DNA from: Pokkaliibacter sp046614695
GTDB lineage: Bacteria; Pseudomonadota; Gammaproteobacteria; Pseudomonadales; Balneatricaceae
DNA length: 64,000 nt
Reading direction: 5' to 3'
Assembly (NCBI RefSeq): GCF_046614695.1
Contig: NZ_JBKKHQ010000009.1
Coordinates: 162,775 to 226,774 of the forward strand
This document shows, piece by piece, positions 36,783-45,531 of this stretch; the stretch's first letter is position 1, and every line of letters starts with the position of its first letter. A program made the position numbers and the translations under genes. A model generated the notes under the pieces. It was not told where the DNA came from. It did not search any database and was given only the letters and a program-made list of their open reading frames with translations.

Positions 36783-37712
36783 ATGGATCTGAACGAGTTA
36801 CTTATTTTCATCAAGGTTGTTGAACTTCAGAGCTTCACTACCGCGGGCAAAAATCTCGGGTTACAGAAATCCACCATCAGCCGCAAAATTGCTCAACTTG
36901 AAGAGCGTCTGGGCGTTCGCCTGCTGAACCGCACCACACGCAAGCTGAGCCTGACTGACGTGGGCCAGGCGCACTACCAGCGCTGCCGTGAGATTCTGCG
37001 TGAGCTGGAAGAAGCTGAACTGGCAGTGACTCGAAGCCAGTCTGAACCTTCCGGTATTCTGCGAGTGGCCATGCCAACTGAACTCGGCCAGCTCATTATG
37101 GGCCGCTTTATGGGTCAGTTCATGCAGCGCTACCCCAAGATCCAGATTCAGGCGGAGCTGAGCTCGCGACTGGTCGACATTGTGGGTGAAGGCTTCGATC
37201 TGGCGATCCGTGTTAACCGCATGGAAGACTCCTCACTGGTGTGCCGCCGACTGCTTAACAGCCCACTGAAACTCTACGCAAGCCCTGAGTATCTTGAAGA
37301 GTTTGGCGTGCCTGAGCACCCGACTGATCTGCACAATCACCGCCTTATGGTGATAGAGAAAGATAACCTTCTGCAGCAGAACTGGGCTTTCCGCCAGAAT
37401 CAGGACGAAGTCCATATCACAGCGCGCGCCGTGCTTAGCGCCAACAGCATGACCTGCTGTCGTGAAGCGATGCTGACCGGGTTGGGTATCGCCCGTCTGC
37501 CGATGGCCTATATGCGCGAGCTGGAAGCCACAGGAGCAGCCAAGCCTCTGCTGACCGACTGGGATATCGAGCCGGCAACCATTTGGGCGGTTTATCCCTC
37601 TCGCCGACTGATGCCAACCAAGCTGCGCATTTTCCTTGACGAGCTGGTGACCTACCTCGAAAACAACCGTGGCGGCCCGTTTGATACATCACAGTCCGCT
37701 GAGCAGAACTGA
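36783..37712 (+). CDS. LysR family transcriptional regulator
   Basis: 309 aa, CrgA/PA0477-like subgroup. N-terminal winged helix (LNELLIFIKVVELQSFTTAGKNLGLQKSTISRKIAQLEERLGVRLLNRTTR, about 3-54) is joined to a periplasmic-binding-like effector domain (from about 90) with the GILRVAMPTELG start. A GAGGAG site precedes the ATG. The gene lies between the candidate sRNA and luxP, in the luxP direction. Its 3' end is about 97 bases before luxP, so it could regulate luxPQ, but this is position only. Confidence 0.9.
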   Translation: MDLNELLIFIKVVELQSFTTAGKNLGLQKSTISRKIAQLEERLGVRLLNRTTRKLSLTDVGQAHYQRCREILRELEEAELAVTRSQSEPSGILRVAMPTELGQLIMGRFMGQFMQRYPKIQIQAELSSRLVDIVGEGFDLAIRVNRMEDSSLVCRRLLNSPLKLYASPEYLEEFGVPEHPTDLHNHRLMVIEKDNLLQQNWAFRQNQDEVHITARAVLSANSMTCCREAMLTGLGIARLPMAYMRELEATGAAKPLLTDWDIEPATIWAVYPSRRLMPTKLRIFLDELVTYLENNRGGPFDTSQSAEQN

Positions 37713-37749
37713 TCTGACCCACAACAAAAACCACTCACTCGGATAATTC

Positions 37750-37798
37750 TTGTCAATCTGTTGTCACCTGATACTGTTACAAATCAGGTGACAACAGA
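37750..37798 (+). promoter_or_regulatory. luxP promoter overlapped by a 16-bp perfect palindrome
   Basis: Arms TCTGTTGTCACCTGAT (37757-37772) and ATCAGGTGACAACAGA (37783-37798) are exact complements around a 10-base spacer. A -35-like TTGTCA (37750-37755) and a -10-like TACTGT (37772-37777) are 16 bases apart, so the palindrome straddles the -10 box. This favours a protein operator over an RNA hairpin, because the left arm would not be transcribed. No T-run follows, so it is not a terminator for the LysR gene. Confidence 0.65.
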
Positions 37799-37809
37799 GA
37801 GACGAGCCG

Positions 37810-38922
37810 ATGGATCGAAGACATACACTGCGCCTTCTGGCTTTTCTTGCGCTTCCACTGACATCGTTACTTGCCACAACCACGCTGGCTAATGACGATA
37901 TGATCCCGATGGATCTGTATTTCGAAACACATCCCGCCCAACAAAGCCTGGCCTACGCATTAGCACAGAAAGTAAGAAAACCTGCGGCTCCCAGCAAAAA
38001 TTCACCGGATAACATCCCCCTCTCAATCAGCGTCATCTATCCGGGGATTCAGACCTCCGATTATTGGCGGCGAAACCTTAAAGCCTTCAAGATGCGCCTT
38101 GATGAACTCAAGGTTAAATACAAACTCACACTCCACAGCCTCTCACCCGATGAAGACGCCACCGTCATCGCCAGGCAATTTGCCAGTATCCTTAAAGAAA
38201 ACCCCGACTACCTGATTACGACACTGGATAGCCCGCAGCAGGAAAAGATGATTGAGTTCATCCTGGCCAGCGGCACCACCAAAGTCATCCTGCAGAATGT
38301 CACCACACCCATCAAAAGCTGGGTGTCCGCACCTCCCCTCGCCTATATCGGTTTTGACCATCAGACCGGGACTCGCCTTCTCGTGGACTTTTTTGCCCAA
38401 CATTACCCCGGACCTCGCGATTACGGTCTGGTGTATTTCAGGCCCGGATTAGTTAGCCGTCTCAGGGGGGATTATTTTATCGAGCAGTTGCAGAAGGATG
38501 ACCGTTTTAACCTGCTTAGCTCTTACTACACCCAGGGGACACGTAAATCAGCAGAAGACGTCACTAAAGAATTATTGGCAAATCACCCACATTTGGACTT
38601 TATTTACGCTTGTAGCACCGATGTTGCGCTGGGTGCACTGGACGCCATGGACAAGCTTGGGCGAAAGGTTCCAGTGAATGGCTGGGGCGGCGGCGCCGCT
38701 GAACTGGATGCGATTCAACAAGGCAGAATGGTCGCAACGGTTATGCGTATGAATGATGATGCCGCCATCGCCATGGCAGAGATTGTTAATAGCGACCGAA
38801 ATGGAGAAGCGGTCCCACAGGTATTTGGTGGAGACTTCCGTCTTGTGACCCCGGCAACGCCTGCCGACAAGATTGAGGAATACAGGGACTACGCTTTCCG
38901 CTACTCGGATAAAAATGAATGA
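37810..38922 (+). CDS. luxP: LuxP-like periplasmic autoinducer-2 receptor
   Basis: Periplasmic sugar-binding-fold receptor, 370 aa, very similar by eye to Vibrio harveyi LuxP over its length, including SVIYPGIQTSDYWRRN, VILQNVTTP, HLDFIYACSTDVALGALDA, NGWGGGAAELDAIQ and TVMRMNDD. A signal peptide ends near TLA-NDD (about 27). All eight residues known to contact the AI-2 furanosyl borate diester align: Q81, S83, W86, N163, R219, T270, W292 and R313 (Vibrio Q77, S79, W82, N159, R215, T266, W289, R310). The two arginines that hold the borate are kept, so borated AI-2 is the predicted ligand. The stop overlaps the luxQ start by four bases (ATGA). Confidence 0.93.
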   Translation: MDRRHTLRLLAFLALPLTSLLATTTLANDDMIPMDLYFETHPAQQSLAYALAQKVRKPAAPSKNSPDNIPLSISVIYPGIQTSDYWRRNLKAFKMRLDELKVKYKLTLHSLSPDEDATVIARQFASILKENPDYLITTLDSPQQEKMIEFILASGTTKVILQNVTTPIKSWVSAPPLAYIGFDHQTGTRLLVDFFAQHYPGPRDYGLVYFRPGLVSRLRGDYFIEQLQKDDRFNLLSSYYTQGTRKSAEDVTKELLANHPHLDFIYACSTDVALGALDAMDKLGRKVPVNGWGGGAAELDAIQQGRMVATVMRMNDDAAIAMAEIVNSDRNGEAVPQVFGGDFRLVTPATPADKIEEYRDYAFRYSDKNE

Positions 38923-41846
38923 ATAAGAGCCGCTCGCTGTTTACAGTGCTGTTGTTGTGGGTATTGGGTGCGCTCTCCCTTTCCTCAGCACTGATACTGT
39001 ATCGCTCTTACGAAAACACTAACGCCCTCTTGAAAATTGAGCAGGATAACAGCCTGGCTCATGCCCATAATAGCTCCCAAACCTTTATGACCAACTGGCT
39101 GGAAAGTCAGTCCCGTGCACTGGTAACCCTCTCCCACGTCACCAACCATGAACATGAGTTTACGGTTCAGGCATTAACCGATGATTTGCAGATTCATCTG
39201 CAGGAACTCGGCAGAAACCGGCCTGACTTCGCCATGTTACTGGAAGGCACAGAGCTGGTCTGGGCGGATCCCGGCAGCATTTTCTATGGGCTGGATACGC
39301 TGGTTAATGAGCTTCGCCACCCCGTGAATTTTTCGGAATGGCAGCTTAAGGAGGTCAATTCATCGACAAACCCCACACCGCTGAACATCCTGATCAACAA
39401 ACAGCTGATCATTAATAGTCATACCGGCGCCGTTGAAGGCACGGTTATCTTTGGTGTGGTGCTCAATAACAACATGAGTCTTGCTAACGCAATCAGGCTG
39501 TCATCCAGCGCAGAGATCGTCAGCCTGCGTAAAGGCAGTCATATCCTTGCCAGCACCGAACCCCGCAACCAGCCTAATGCCTTCCAGAGTGACGGTAATC
39601 CGGATCTTGGTGATGATCATAAGCGTATTGGGAGTTGCGAGCCTGTCCCGTTCGCGACGCTGAAAAAGCAGTTGCAGATCTGCCTGGCACTCTCCTCCAC
39701 AGCGAACAGTAATCTACAGCAACATCTGAACAGCCAGATTATTCAGCTGTTACTACTGATTCTCATGATGTCGATCCTTGTTGCCGCCATACTGCACCGA
39801 AAAATCATCAGCCCGGTCAGGCGTCTTGCGCGCTATGCCAAGGAACAACAGGATACGTTGCATCCACCACAAATGCCTTCCAGCGGTATCCGTGAATACG
39901 ATCAGGTTGCCCAAAGCCTCGGCAATGTGGTGCGCGAGCTCGCAGAAAAAGAAACCTCCCTGCGCAATCTTTTTGATACTGCCTTCTCGCCGATTCTGGT
40001 CTGGACCCCGGATGGCATTGTCACCCAGTACAATGAAGCGGCTTTCAAGCTTCGTGGTAATAACCCCACCATTCTTCCGCTTCGCATCACTGACTGCTTC
40101 CCAAAAGAAGTGCACCGTCTGCTGGATCATGCGGCGGCGGGTCACCCCATTGATAACCTTGAGATAGAGGATGGCAGTGGCTGGTGGCAATGGAATTTCC
40201 GCCCTCTGTTCGTTGATGGACAGGTACGCGCCATCATCAGTCAGGGTCTGGATATCACGCTTCGCAAGCGCGTCGAAAATGAGATGCGCTTAGCGCGTGA
40301 TGCTGCCATGAGAGCCAACCAGGCGAAGTCCGACTTCCTGGCGGTCATCAGCCATGAGATCAGGACGCCCATGAATGGCGTGATCGGTAATCTGCAGCTA
40401 CTGGATGACACCTCGCTTAACTCCGAGCAAAAAGAGTATGTCGATACGACTCAACACTGCGCCAATGCACTGCTAAGTCTGCTCAATGACGTTCTGGACT
40501 TCTCCAAGATCGAGTCTGGTGCGCTGGAGCTGAACCTGCAGGAAACCGACCTGCATAACTGTATTGAGGATGCCGCCTCTCTCTTTAGCGTTCAGGCAGC
40601 GGAAAAACGCATAGAGCTTATCTGCGATATAGATGAAACCGTGCCACGCTTTGTCATGCTGGATTCCACTCGGCTGCGACAGATTCTGATCAATCTTCTT
40701 GGCAATGCCGTTAAGTTTACAGACACAGGCGAAGTCACGTTAAGCGTTCGGGCGGAACGACTTCGGGGCGAAACTCGTGTGATTTATGTGGATGTTACCG
40801 ATTCAGGCATTGGCATCCGGCCAGAAACACGCCAGTCACTGTTTGAGCCTTTTGCCCAGGGGGATGCCTCCACCACTCGCCGCTATGGTGGCACCGGTCT
40901 AGGCCTGAGCATTTGTAAGCGTCTGGTCGAGCTAATGAAAGGGACAATTGGCGTAACCAGCGTCCCCGGTGAAGGTTCACGCTTCTTTTTCACGTTGGTC
41001 ACTGAAGTCGCGCCTAACCCGACGCTGGATCTCGAAGCTCTGCAGCCGCTGGATGGTAATAAAGTGCTGGTGCTGGATGACAATACCAGCAGCCGTCAGC
41101 AATTTTGCTCTCTGGTCAAACGCTGGGGAATGACGTGCGTTACCACCTCCACCCTTACTCAGGCACTGCAAGCCATTGATGAGTCAGGTCCATTTCAGCT
41201 CTATCTGCTGGATGCCTCGATGCCTGATATGGATGCATTCGCTCTGGCGCAGCATCTTGAAGGTCAGTGCGATCAGGCTCCTCGTATTCTACTGAGCTCT
41301 ACCCCCAATTTTTCACCGGCGCTGGAAGTAAAACGCTTTTTCAGCACGACCCAGCCCAAACCCGTACGCCAGAGACTATTACGCAGCACTATTGTCCGCC
41401 TACTCTCAGGTGAACCTCTCCCCGCATCGACACCTCAGCAAGAAGCGCCCCCAGAGCCCAAACTCAACTATTCCGTCCTCGTGGTGGAGGACAACCCAAT
41501 CAACCAGCGCCTTGCCTCAGCCGTTCTGGTCAAACTGGGTTGTCAGGTGGAAGTGGCCAGTGATGGAGAAGTTGCGCTCGAAATCTGCAAACAGCAGCAA
41601 TTTGATCTGGTATTCATGGACATGCAAATGCCGGTCATGGATGGACTGGAAGCCACCCGACGACTACGTCGCTTTGAGCATTACTCACAGACTCCGGTGA
41701 TTGCCCTAACCGCCAACACGACACTGAGCGATCGTGACCGCTGCCTCGCGGCCGGAATGAATGATTTCATTTCCAAGCCCTTCAAGCGTCAGGAAATTAA
41801 AGCCATTCTTAAGCGCTGGCTGGCTCAGGAAACCACCAGCCTGTGA
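38919..41846 (+). CDS. luxQ: LuxQ-like hybrid sensor kinase with two receiver domains
   Basis: Inner-membrane partner of LuxP, 975 aa. Order: TM1 (about 7-27), LuxQ-type periplasmic double-PAS region (28-270; [18 protein letters not shown] parallels the Vibrio protein), TM2 (about 274-293), linker, cytoplasmic PAS (345-450), HisKA with H479 in [15 protein letters not shown], HATPase (580-695; [16 protein letters not shown]), receiver 1 (about 715-825, D765) and receiver 2 (about 852-970, D901, K953). Vibrio LuxQ has a single receiver, so the second is an addition. No HPt domain is fused, so an external LuxU-like phosphotransferase is expected. It is translationally coupled to luxP. Confidence 0.92.
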   Translation: MNKSRSLFTVLLLWVLGALSLSSALILYRSYENTNALLKIEQDNSLAHAHNSSQTFMTNWLESQSRALVTLSHVTNHEHEFTVQALTDDLQIHLQELGRNRPDFAMLLEGTELVWADPGSIFYGLDTLVNELRHPVNFSEWQLKEVNSSTNPTPLNILINKQLIINSHTGAVEGTVIFGVVLNNNMSLANAIRLSSSAEIVSLRKGSHILASTEPRNQPNAFQSDGNPDLGDDHKRIGSCEPVPFATLKKQLQICLALSSTANSNLQQHLNSQIIQLLLLILMMSILVAAILHRKIISPVRRLARYAKEQQDTLHPPQMPSSGIREYDQVAQSLGNVVRELAEKETSLRNLFDTAFSPILVWTPDGIVTQYNEAAFKLRGNNPTILPLRITDCFPKEVHRLLDHAAAGHPIDNLEIEDGSGWWQWNFRPLFVDGQVRAIISQGLDITLRKRVENEMRLARDAAMRANQAKSDFLAVISHEIRTPMNGVIGNLQLLDDTSLNSEQKEYVDTTQHCANALLSLLNDVLDFSKIESGALELNLQETDLHNCIEDAASLFSVQAAEKRIELICDIDETVPRFVMLDSTRLRQILINLLGNAVKFTDTGEVTLSVRAERLRGETRVIYVDVTDSGIGIRPETRQSLFEPFAQGDASTTRRYGGTGLGLSICKRLVELMKGTIGVTSVPGEGSRFFFTLVTEVAPNPTLDLEALQPLDGNKVLVLDDNTSSRQQFCSLVKRWGMTCVTTSTLTQALQAIDESGPFQLYLLDASMPDMDAFALAQHLEGQCDQAPRILLSSTPNFSPALEVKRFFSTTQPKPVRQRLLRSTIVRLLSGEPLPASTPQQEAPPEPKLNYSVLVVEDNPINQRLASAVLVKLGCQVEVASDGEVALEICKQQQFDLVFMDMQMPVMDGLEATRRLRRFEHYSQTPVIALTANTTLSDRDRCLAAGMNDFISKPFKRQEIKAILKRWLAQETTSL

Positions 41847-42018
41847 GATAGGCAGCCGCCAGTATTGTTAAAAACTGTAGTTCCGAACTCTTCTACACCC
41901 TTAGTCTTGAATAGCCTCATTTCCTTCATTTTTAAGGGTAATTTGATTTGGTATTTCCGAATTACACTTCTAGAATGACAATTACCAGGCGTTACAAGAA
42001 ACACTAAGGATAGCCATA

Positions 42019-43131
42019 TTGCTGCCCGAACATCTTCAAACAGTAATGCTTTCCCGACTGTCCACGCCGGTCTGGATTTATGACACCCTCAACTACAAAC
42101 TGGCGTGGGCAAATGAAGCAGGACTTGAGTTATGGGATAGCCCTAACCTCGAGGAACTCTGCTCACGCGACTTTCGCAAAGAAATGTCCAATGCCGTCTA
42201 CGTTACTCTTTGCCAGTATCTGGATGATTTTCGTCAGGGCAAACGCCTGACCAAATGGTGGACGCTCACCCCCAATCAAAAATCCAAGCGCGTTCTGTGT
42301 CTCTTCTCCGGTGTCATCATGCCGGATGGCCACATGGCCATGCTCTGTGAGGCGCCCTATCAGCACGGTGAAGTCGAAGAAATTCAACGCGTATCACATG
42401 GCTCCAACTCGACCATGGTTTCTCTTTACGGGCCTGGCCTGCATTTGATCAGCGCCAACCCGATCTTTCATCAGACCTTTCAGTACCATGTCACTCGTCT
42501 GGAGGATCTTGTGGGTTCGCGTGAGGAAACTGAGCGCATGCTAAGCCTGCTTCAGGGGCAATCAAGCTTTGAATGTGAACGCCTGCTGGAAACCCCCTTT
42601 GGCGAGCGCTGGCATAAACTGGAACTGCGTTATCTGGATGCGCACCAAACCCAGTTGCTGGTGCAGGCTGAAGATATCAATAACGAGCGTACTCAGTACG
42701 AAATCACCCGCCATAACACCGTCAGTAAAAGCAGTCTGCAAAACCTGATCGAGATTCCGCAGACACAGCTTAAAACGCCACACCTGGCCATGGTATGGCA
42801 TTGCCAGCAATGGAATGAGTGGCAGCGCCATTTGGGGTTTCTTGGCTGTTTACGACTCTTGGACCAACTGGAAATAATCTGGCAGGAAGCTCTGCCTGAG
42901 AGCGCGCGCTTTGGGCGCTTTGGTGAAACCTTTCTGGCGATCTGGCCTTGTCAGGAAGAGACATTGCTGACGCTGCTACAGCAAAAACTCAACGAATTAC
43001 TGGACCATACCAATATGCGCCTGCCCTCCTGGCAATGGCACAGTGACTTATTACTACCCGGCCAATCAGATATCGAAAACACCTTCGAGCAGCTGCTGAA
43101 ACATCCTGCACTGCAACAAAAAGTCAATTGA
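42019..43131 (+). CDS. PAS protein with a degenerate GGDEF-like C-terminus
   Basis: 370 aa from a TTG start that follows an AGGA site with 8-base spacing; the first ATG would remove nine residues. The N-terminus is a PAS domain (about 8-112; TPVWIYDTLNYKLAWANEAGLELWD). A second PAS-like module spans about 130-225. The C-terminal part (255-350) resembles a GGDEF domain in which the signature is replaced by FGRFGETFLAIWP (298-310), so it should be catalytically inactive. It is cytosolic. It follows luxQ by 172 bases in the same direction and may be an accessory or c-di-GMP-binding output; this is inference. Confidence 0.65.
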   Translation: MLPEHLQTVMLSRLSTPVWIYDTLNYKLAWANEAGLELWDSPNLEELCSRDFRKEMSNAVYVTLCQYLDDFRQGKRLTKWWTLTPNQKSKRVLCLFSGVIMPDGHMAMLCEAPYQHGEVEEIQRVSHGSNSTMVSLYGPGLHLISANPIFHQTFQYHVTRLEDLVGSREETERMLSLLQGQSSFECERLLETPFGERWHKLELRYLDAHQTQLLVQAEDINNERTQYEITRHNTVSKSSLQNLIEIPQTQLKTPHLAMVWHCQQWNEWQRHLGFLGCLRLLDQLEIIWQEALPESARFGRFGETFLAIWPCQEETLLTLLQQKLNELLDHTNMRLPSWQWHSDLLLPGQSDIENTFEQLLKHPALQQKVN

Positions 43132-43224
43132 GACAGGCTTTTTTGAATCTCATTCATGACTTTTATCCACGATGAAACGTGCAATTATTTCCACATTTAA
43201 TGACAGACCCAAGGAGACACTGCA

Positions 43225-43284
43225 ATGGGGGGTAGCCTAGATGCCACCCAATATAAGAGACTGAAAGGTATCAGGATTCAGTAG
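43225..43284 (+). CDS. Possible 19-codon ORF before the chemoreceptor gene
   Basis: ATG preceded by AAGGAG at an 8-base distance, encoding MGGSLDATQYKRLKGIRIQ and ending in TAG, about 95 bases before the chemoreceptor start. It may be a leader peptide or chance. The rest of the 247-base gap shows nothing I recognise; I checked for a c-di-GMP riboswitch pattern without success. Confidence 0.25.
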   Translation: MGGSLDATQYKRLKGIRIQ

Positions 43285-43378
43285 TAAATCCGGTTTTCGA
43301 ACTTTTTAAGCAGTACCGTCCGAAAATAATAAGAGCGGTCAGAGTGTCCTCTGCAAACCGCATTATGGAGGTTGGCTT

Positions 43379-45376
43379 ATGACCATGTCCCTATCGCTTG
43401 TACAGCGAATACTGATCGGCTTTGGAGCACTGTTATTGCTCCTTTTGGGCATCAGCGCATCCAGCCTGTTCAGTAATCGCACGATCAACCAAAAGCTTCA
43501 TCTCGTCACGGAAGAAACGACCCCGCTCATTGAAGGGGCACAGAAGCAGATTTCACAGATACTGCAGGCTCAGATTGCCCTGCAATACTATCTATCCCAT
43601 AGCAGTGACAAAGACCTGAAGCGCTATAGTCAGGACTTTTCCGGTGCCATGGACTCCTACTCTTCCAGCAGTGATGCGTTACATAAGTACTTAAATAACC
43701 GTCCGGAAATGGAGTCTCTCCTGACCCAGAGTCATGACAATGCGATGGAGTACCAGACCACCGCACAGAGCCTGCAAAAGCTGCATCAGGACTCACTGGA
43801 TCTTGAAGGAAAAATGCGTCGCCGTCAGGAGCAGGTCAAAATTCAGGCTGATAAGCTGGCAAACTTCCTGCAGCAATATGCATCACGTAAAGGCAATGAA
43901 CCCGGCGGCCCTCAGGTGCAGTCCAACAACCTGCTGAACGAAGTGAATAAGATCACACTGACTTTTGACCGTTTTAAGGTTGATCCTGATCCTGTCGCTC
44001 TGGCTGAAACCATGGATACGCTGGATGACAAGATTGAAGAGCGCCTGAAAGAATTCTCAGCTGCCGACCGGGGCCAGGCGATGAAAGCCGGCCTGATGAC
44101 CAAGAAAGTTCTTTTTGATATCTCCAATGAAGAGGGTCTTTATCAGCTCGATCTTGCCTGGGCGAAACTTCGTACAACCCAGGATCAGGCTCTGCAAAAG
44201 GCCGACAAGCTGATTAGCGCCACCTATGAGCAATTAAATGCTTTTGCAGATCAGGCCAGCGCCGCCTCAGTGAATGCCACCGAGCAGGCAGATGGCACCA
44301 TTGTTAAAAGCCGCCTGATTCTGGTGACCGTCAGCCTTGCAGCCATTGCCGTAGCGCTCATCATTGGCCTTTGGGTCACTAACAGTATTCGTCGTCCTTT
44401 AAAGGCCTTTGGGACAACCCTTTCCACCATGACGCAAGGGGATCTTCGGGTTCAGTTTGATGACAAGCGTAAAGATGAGTTTGGCCGTTTGGGTCAAAGC
44501 CTTAACCAGCTTGTGCAGATGCTACGCAGCACCCTGAGCGATCTTCAGGCAGCAGCAGATACACTGGAGCATCAGGCCGCTTCCAATAACAGCATTAGTG
44601 AGTCTGCTCTGAATGCCATTCGCCATCAGCAAGAGCAACTGGCAATGGCAGCGTCGGCCATGACGCAAATGGAAAGCACCGTCCATGATGTGGCTGGCCG
44701 CGCGCAGATGACCTTGGAAACCGTGAACGATAATGCTGAGCTGGCAGAACGCGCCCGAGTCAGCGTGGACTCCACCGTTTCCACCATTAACACTCAGGCA
44801 CGCCAGATTGAACGCGGCGCAGAAGTTACCGGACAACTGGATACTTACAGCGACAAAATTGACTCGATTCTGGATGCTATCCGTAACATCGCTGAGCAAA
44901 CCAACCTACTCGCTCTTAATGCGGCTATTGAAGCGGCTCGTGCGGGAGAGCAAGGACGCGGTTTTGCGGTGGTAGCTGATGAGGTTCGTACGCTGGCAAG
45001 CCGCACTCAGGGCTCCACCGGTGAAATTCAGGCCATGATCGAACAGATGCAGCATTGCGTTCGGGAAGTGGTTGATGTGATGACTGAAAACCGCACCAGC
45101 TCGGATGAGTGCGTCTCGACAGCCGCATCCGCCGGTGATTCGCTTTCCCTGATGGATGCTGCCATCCAGCGTATTAAGGATATGAATATCGAAATCGCCA
45201 GCGCTACAGAACAGCAGGCAGCCACCGTTCAGGAAATTAGCCGCAGCGTTTCTGAGATCAATCATTCTGCCGAAGAGACAGCGAATGGAGCCCGGGTAAC
45301 TGCAGAAAGCAGCCGCTCACTGCTGGGGCTGGCTCAACAGCAACGGGAGCTTCTGCAAAGATTCACGATTTCGTGA
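43379..45376 (+). CDS. Methyl-accepting chemotaxis protein (first of a tandem pair)
   Basis: 665 aa. TM1 (about 10-30), large helical periplasmic sensor (about 31-312), TM2 (about 313-335), HAMP ([21 protein letters not shown]), and a cytoplasmic signalling domain with the conserved hairpin [20 protein letters not shown] and [15 protein letters not shown]. The sensor shows no PAS or Cache motif and has heptad-like helices with conserved QALQYYL-type start, similar to its neighbour. The C-terminus (LLQRFTIS) lacks the CheR/CheB-binding pentapeptide. It is paralogous to the next gene. Confidence 0.92.
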   Translation: MTMSLSLVQRILIGFGALLLLLLGISASSLFSNRTINQKLHLVTEETTPLIEGAQKQISQILQAQIALQYYLSHSSDKDLKRYSQDFSGAMDSYSSSSDALHKYLNNRPEMESLLTQSHDNAMEYQTTAQSLQKLHQDSLDLEGKMRRRQEQVKIQADKLANFLQQYASRKGNEPGGPQVQSNNLLNEVNKITLTFDRFKVDPDPVALAETMDTLDDKIEERLKEFSAADRGQAMKAGLMTKKVLFDISNEEGLYQLDLAWAKLRTTQDQALQKADKLISATYEQLNAFADQASAASVNATEQADGTIVKSRLILVTVSLAAIAVALIIGLWVTNSIRRPLKAFGTTLSTMTQGDLRVQFDDKRKDEFGRLGQSLNQLVQMLRSTLSDLQAAADTLEHQAASNNSISESALNAIRHQQEQLAMAASAMTQMESTVHDVAGRAQMTLETVNDNAELAERARVSVDSTVSTINTQARQIERGAEVTGQLDTYSDKIDSILDAIRNIAEQTNLLALNAAIEAARAGEQGRGFAVVADEVRTLASRTQGSTGEIQAMIEQMQHCVREVVDVMTENRTSSDECVSTAASAGDSLSLMDAAIQRIKDMNIEIASATEQQAATVQEISRSVSEINHSAEETANGARVTAESSRSLLGLAQQQRELLQRFTIS

Positions 45377-45467
45377 ACTCTAAGCAATCACCTTCCACTT
45401 AAGTAGTATATAGACGAATATATTAACTTAGATGAATATAGCGGGCCGGACTAAAGGCCTATGGGGT

Positions 45468-45495
45468 CGCTGGCAATCAAGGGAGATTGCCAGCG
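45468..45495 (+). repeat. Perfect hairpin upstream of the second chemoreceptor
   Basis: CGCTGGCAATC-aaggga-GATTGCCAGCG: 11 perfect pairs with a six-base purine loop that itself looks like a ribosome site. It lies 37 bases before the start codon, in the presumed leader of the second chemoreceptor gene. Confidence 0.75.
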
Positions 45496-45531
45496 TTGAC
45501 ATTCCGGTCCAATGCTAGTTTCGAGGTGCCA

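Noticed and set aside
36569..36814. Minus-strand 81-aa frame overlapping the LysR start
   Set aside because: It begins inside the LysR gene, has no ribosome site and no family resemblance; the minus-strand terminator is better explained by a small RNA.
37759..37796. luxP upstream dyad as a Rho-independent terminator of the LysR gene
   Set aside because: No T-run follows on either strand and it overlaps promoter-like boxes.
43132..43378. Possible c-di-GMP riboswitch before the first chemoreceptor
   Set aside because: No GEMM-type conserved core or paired helices could be found by eye.
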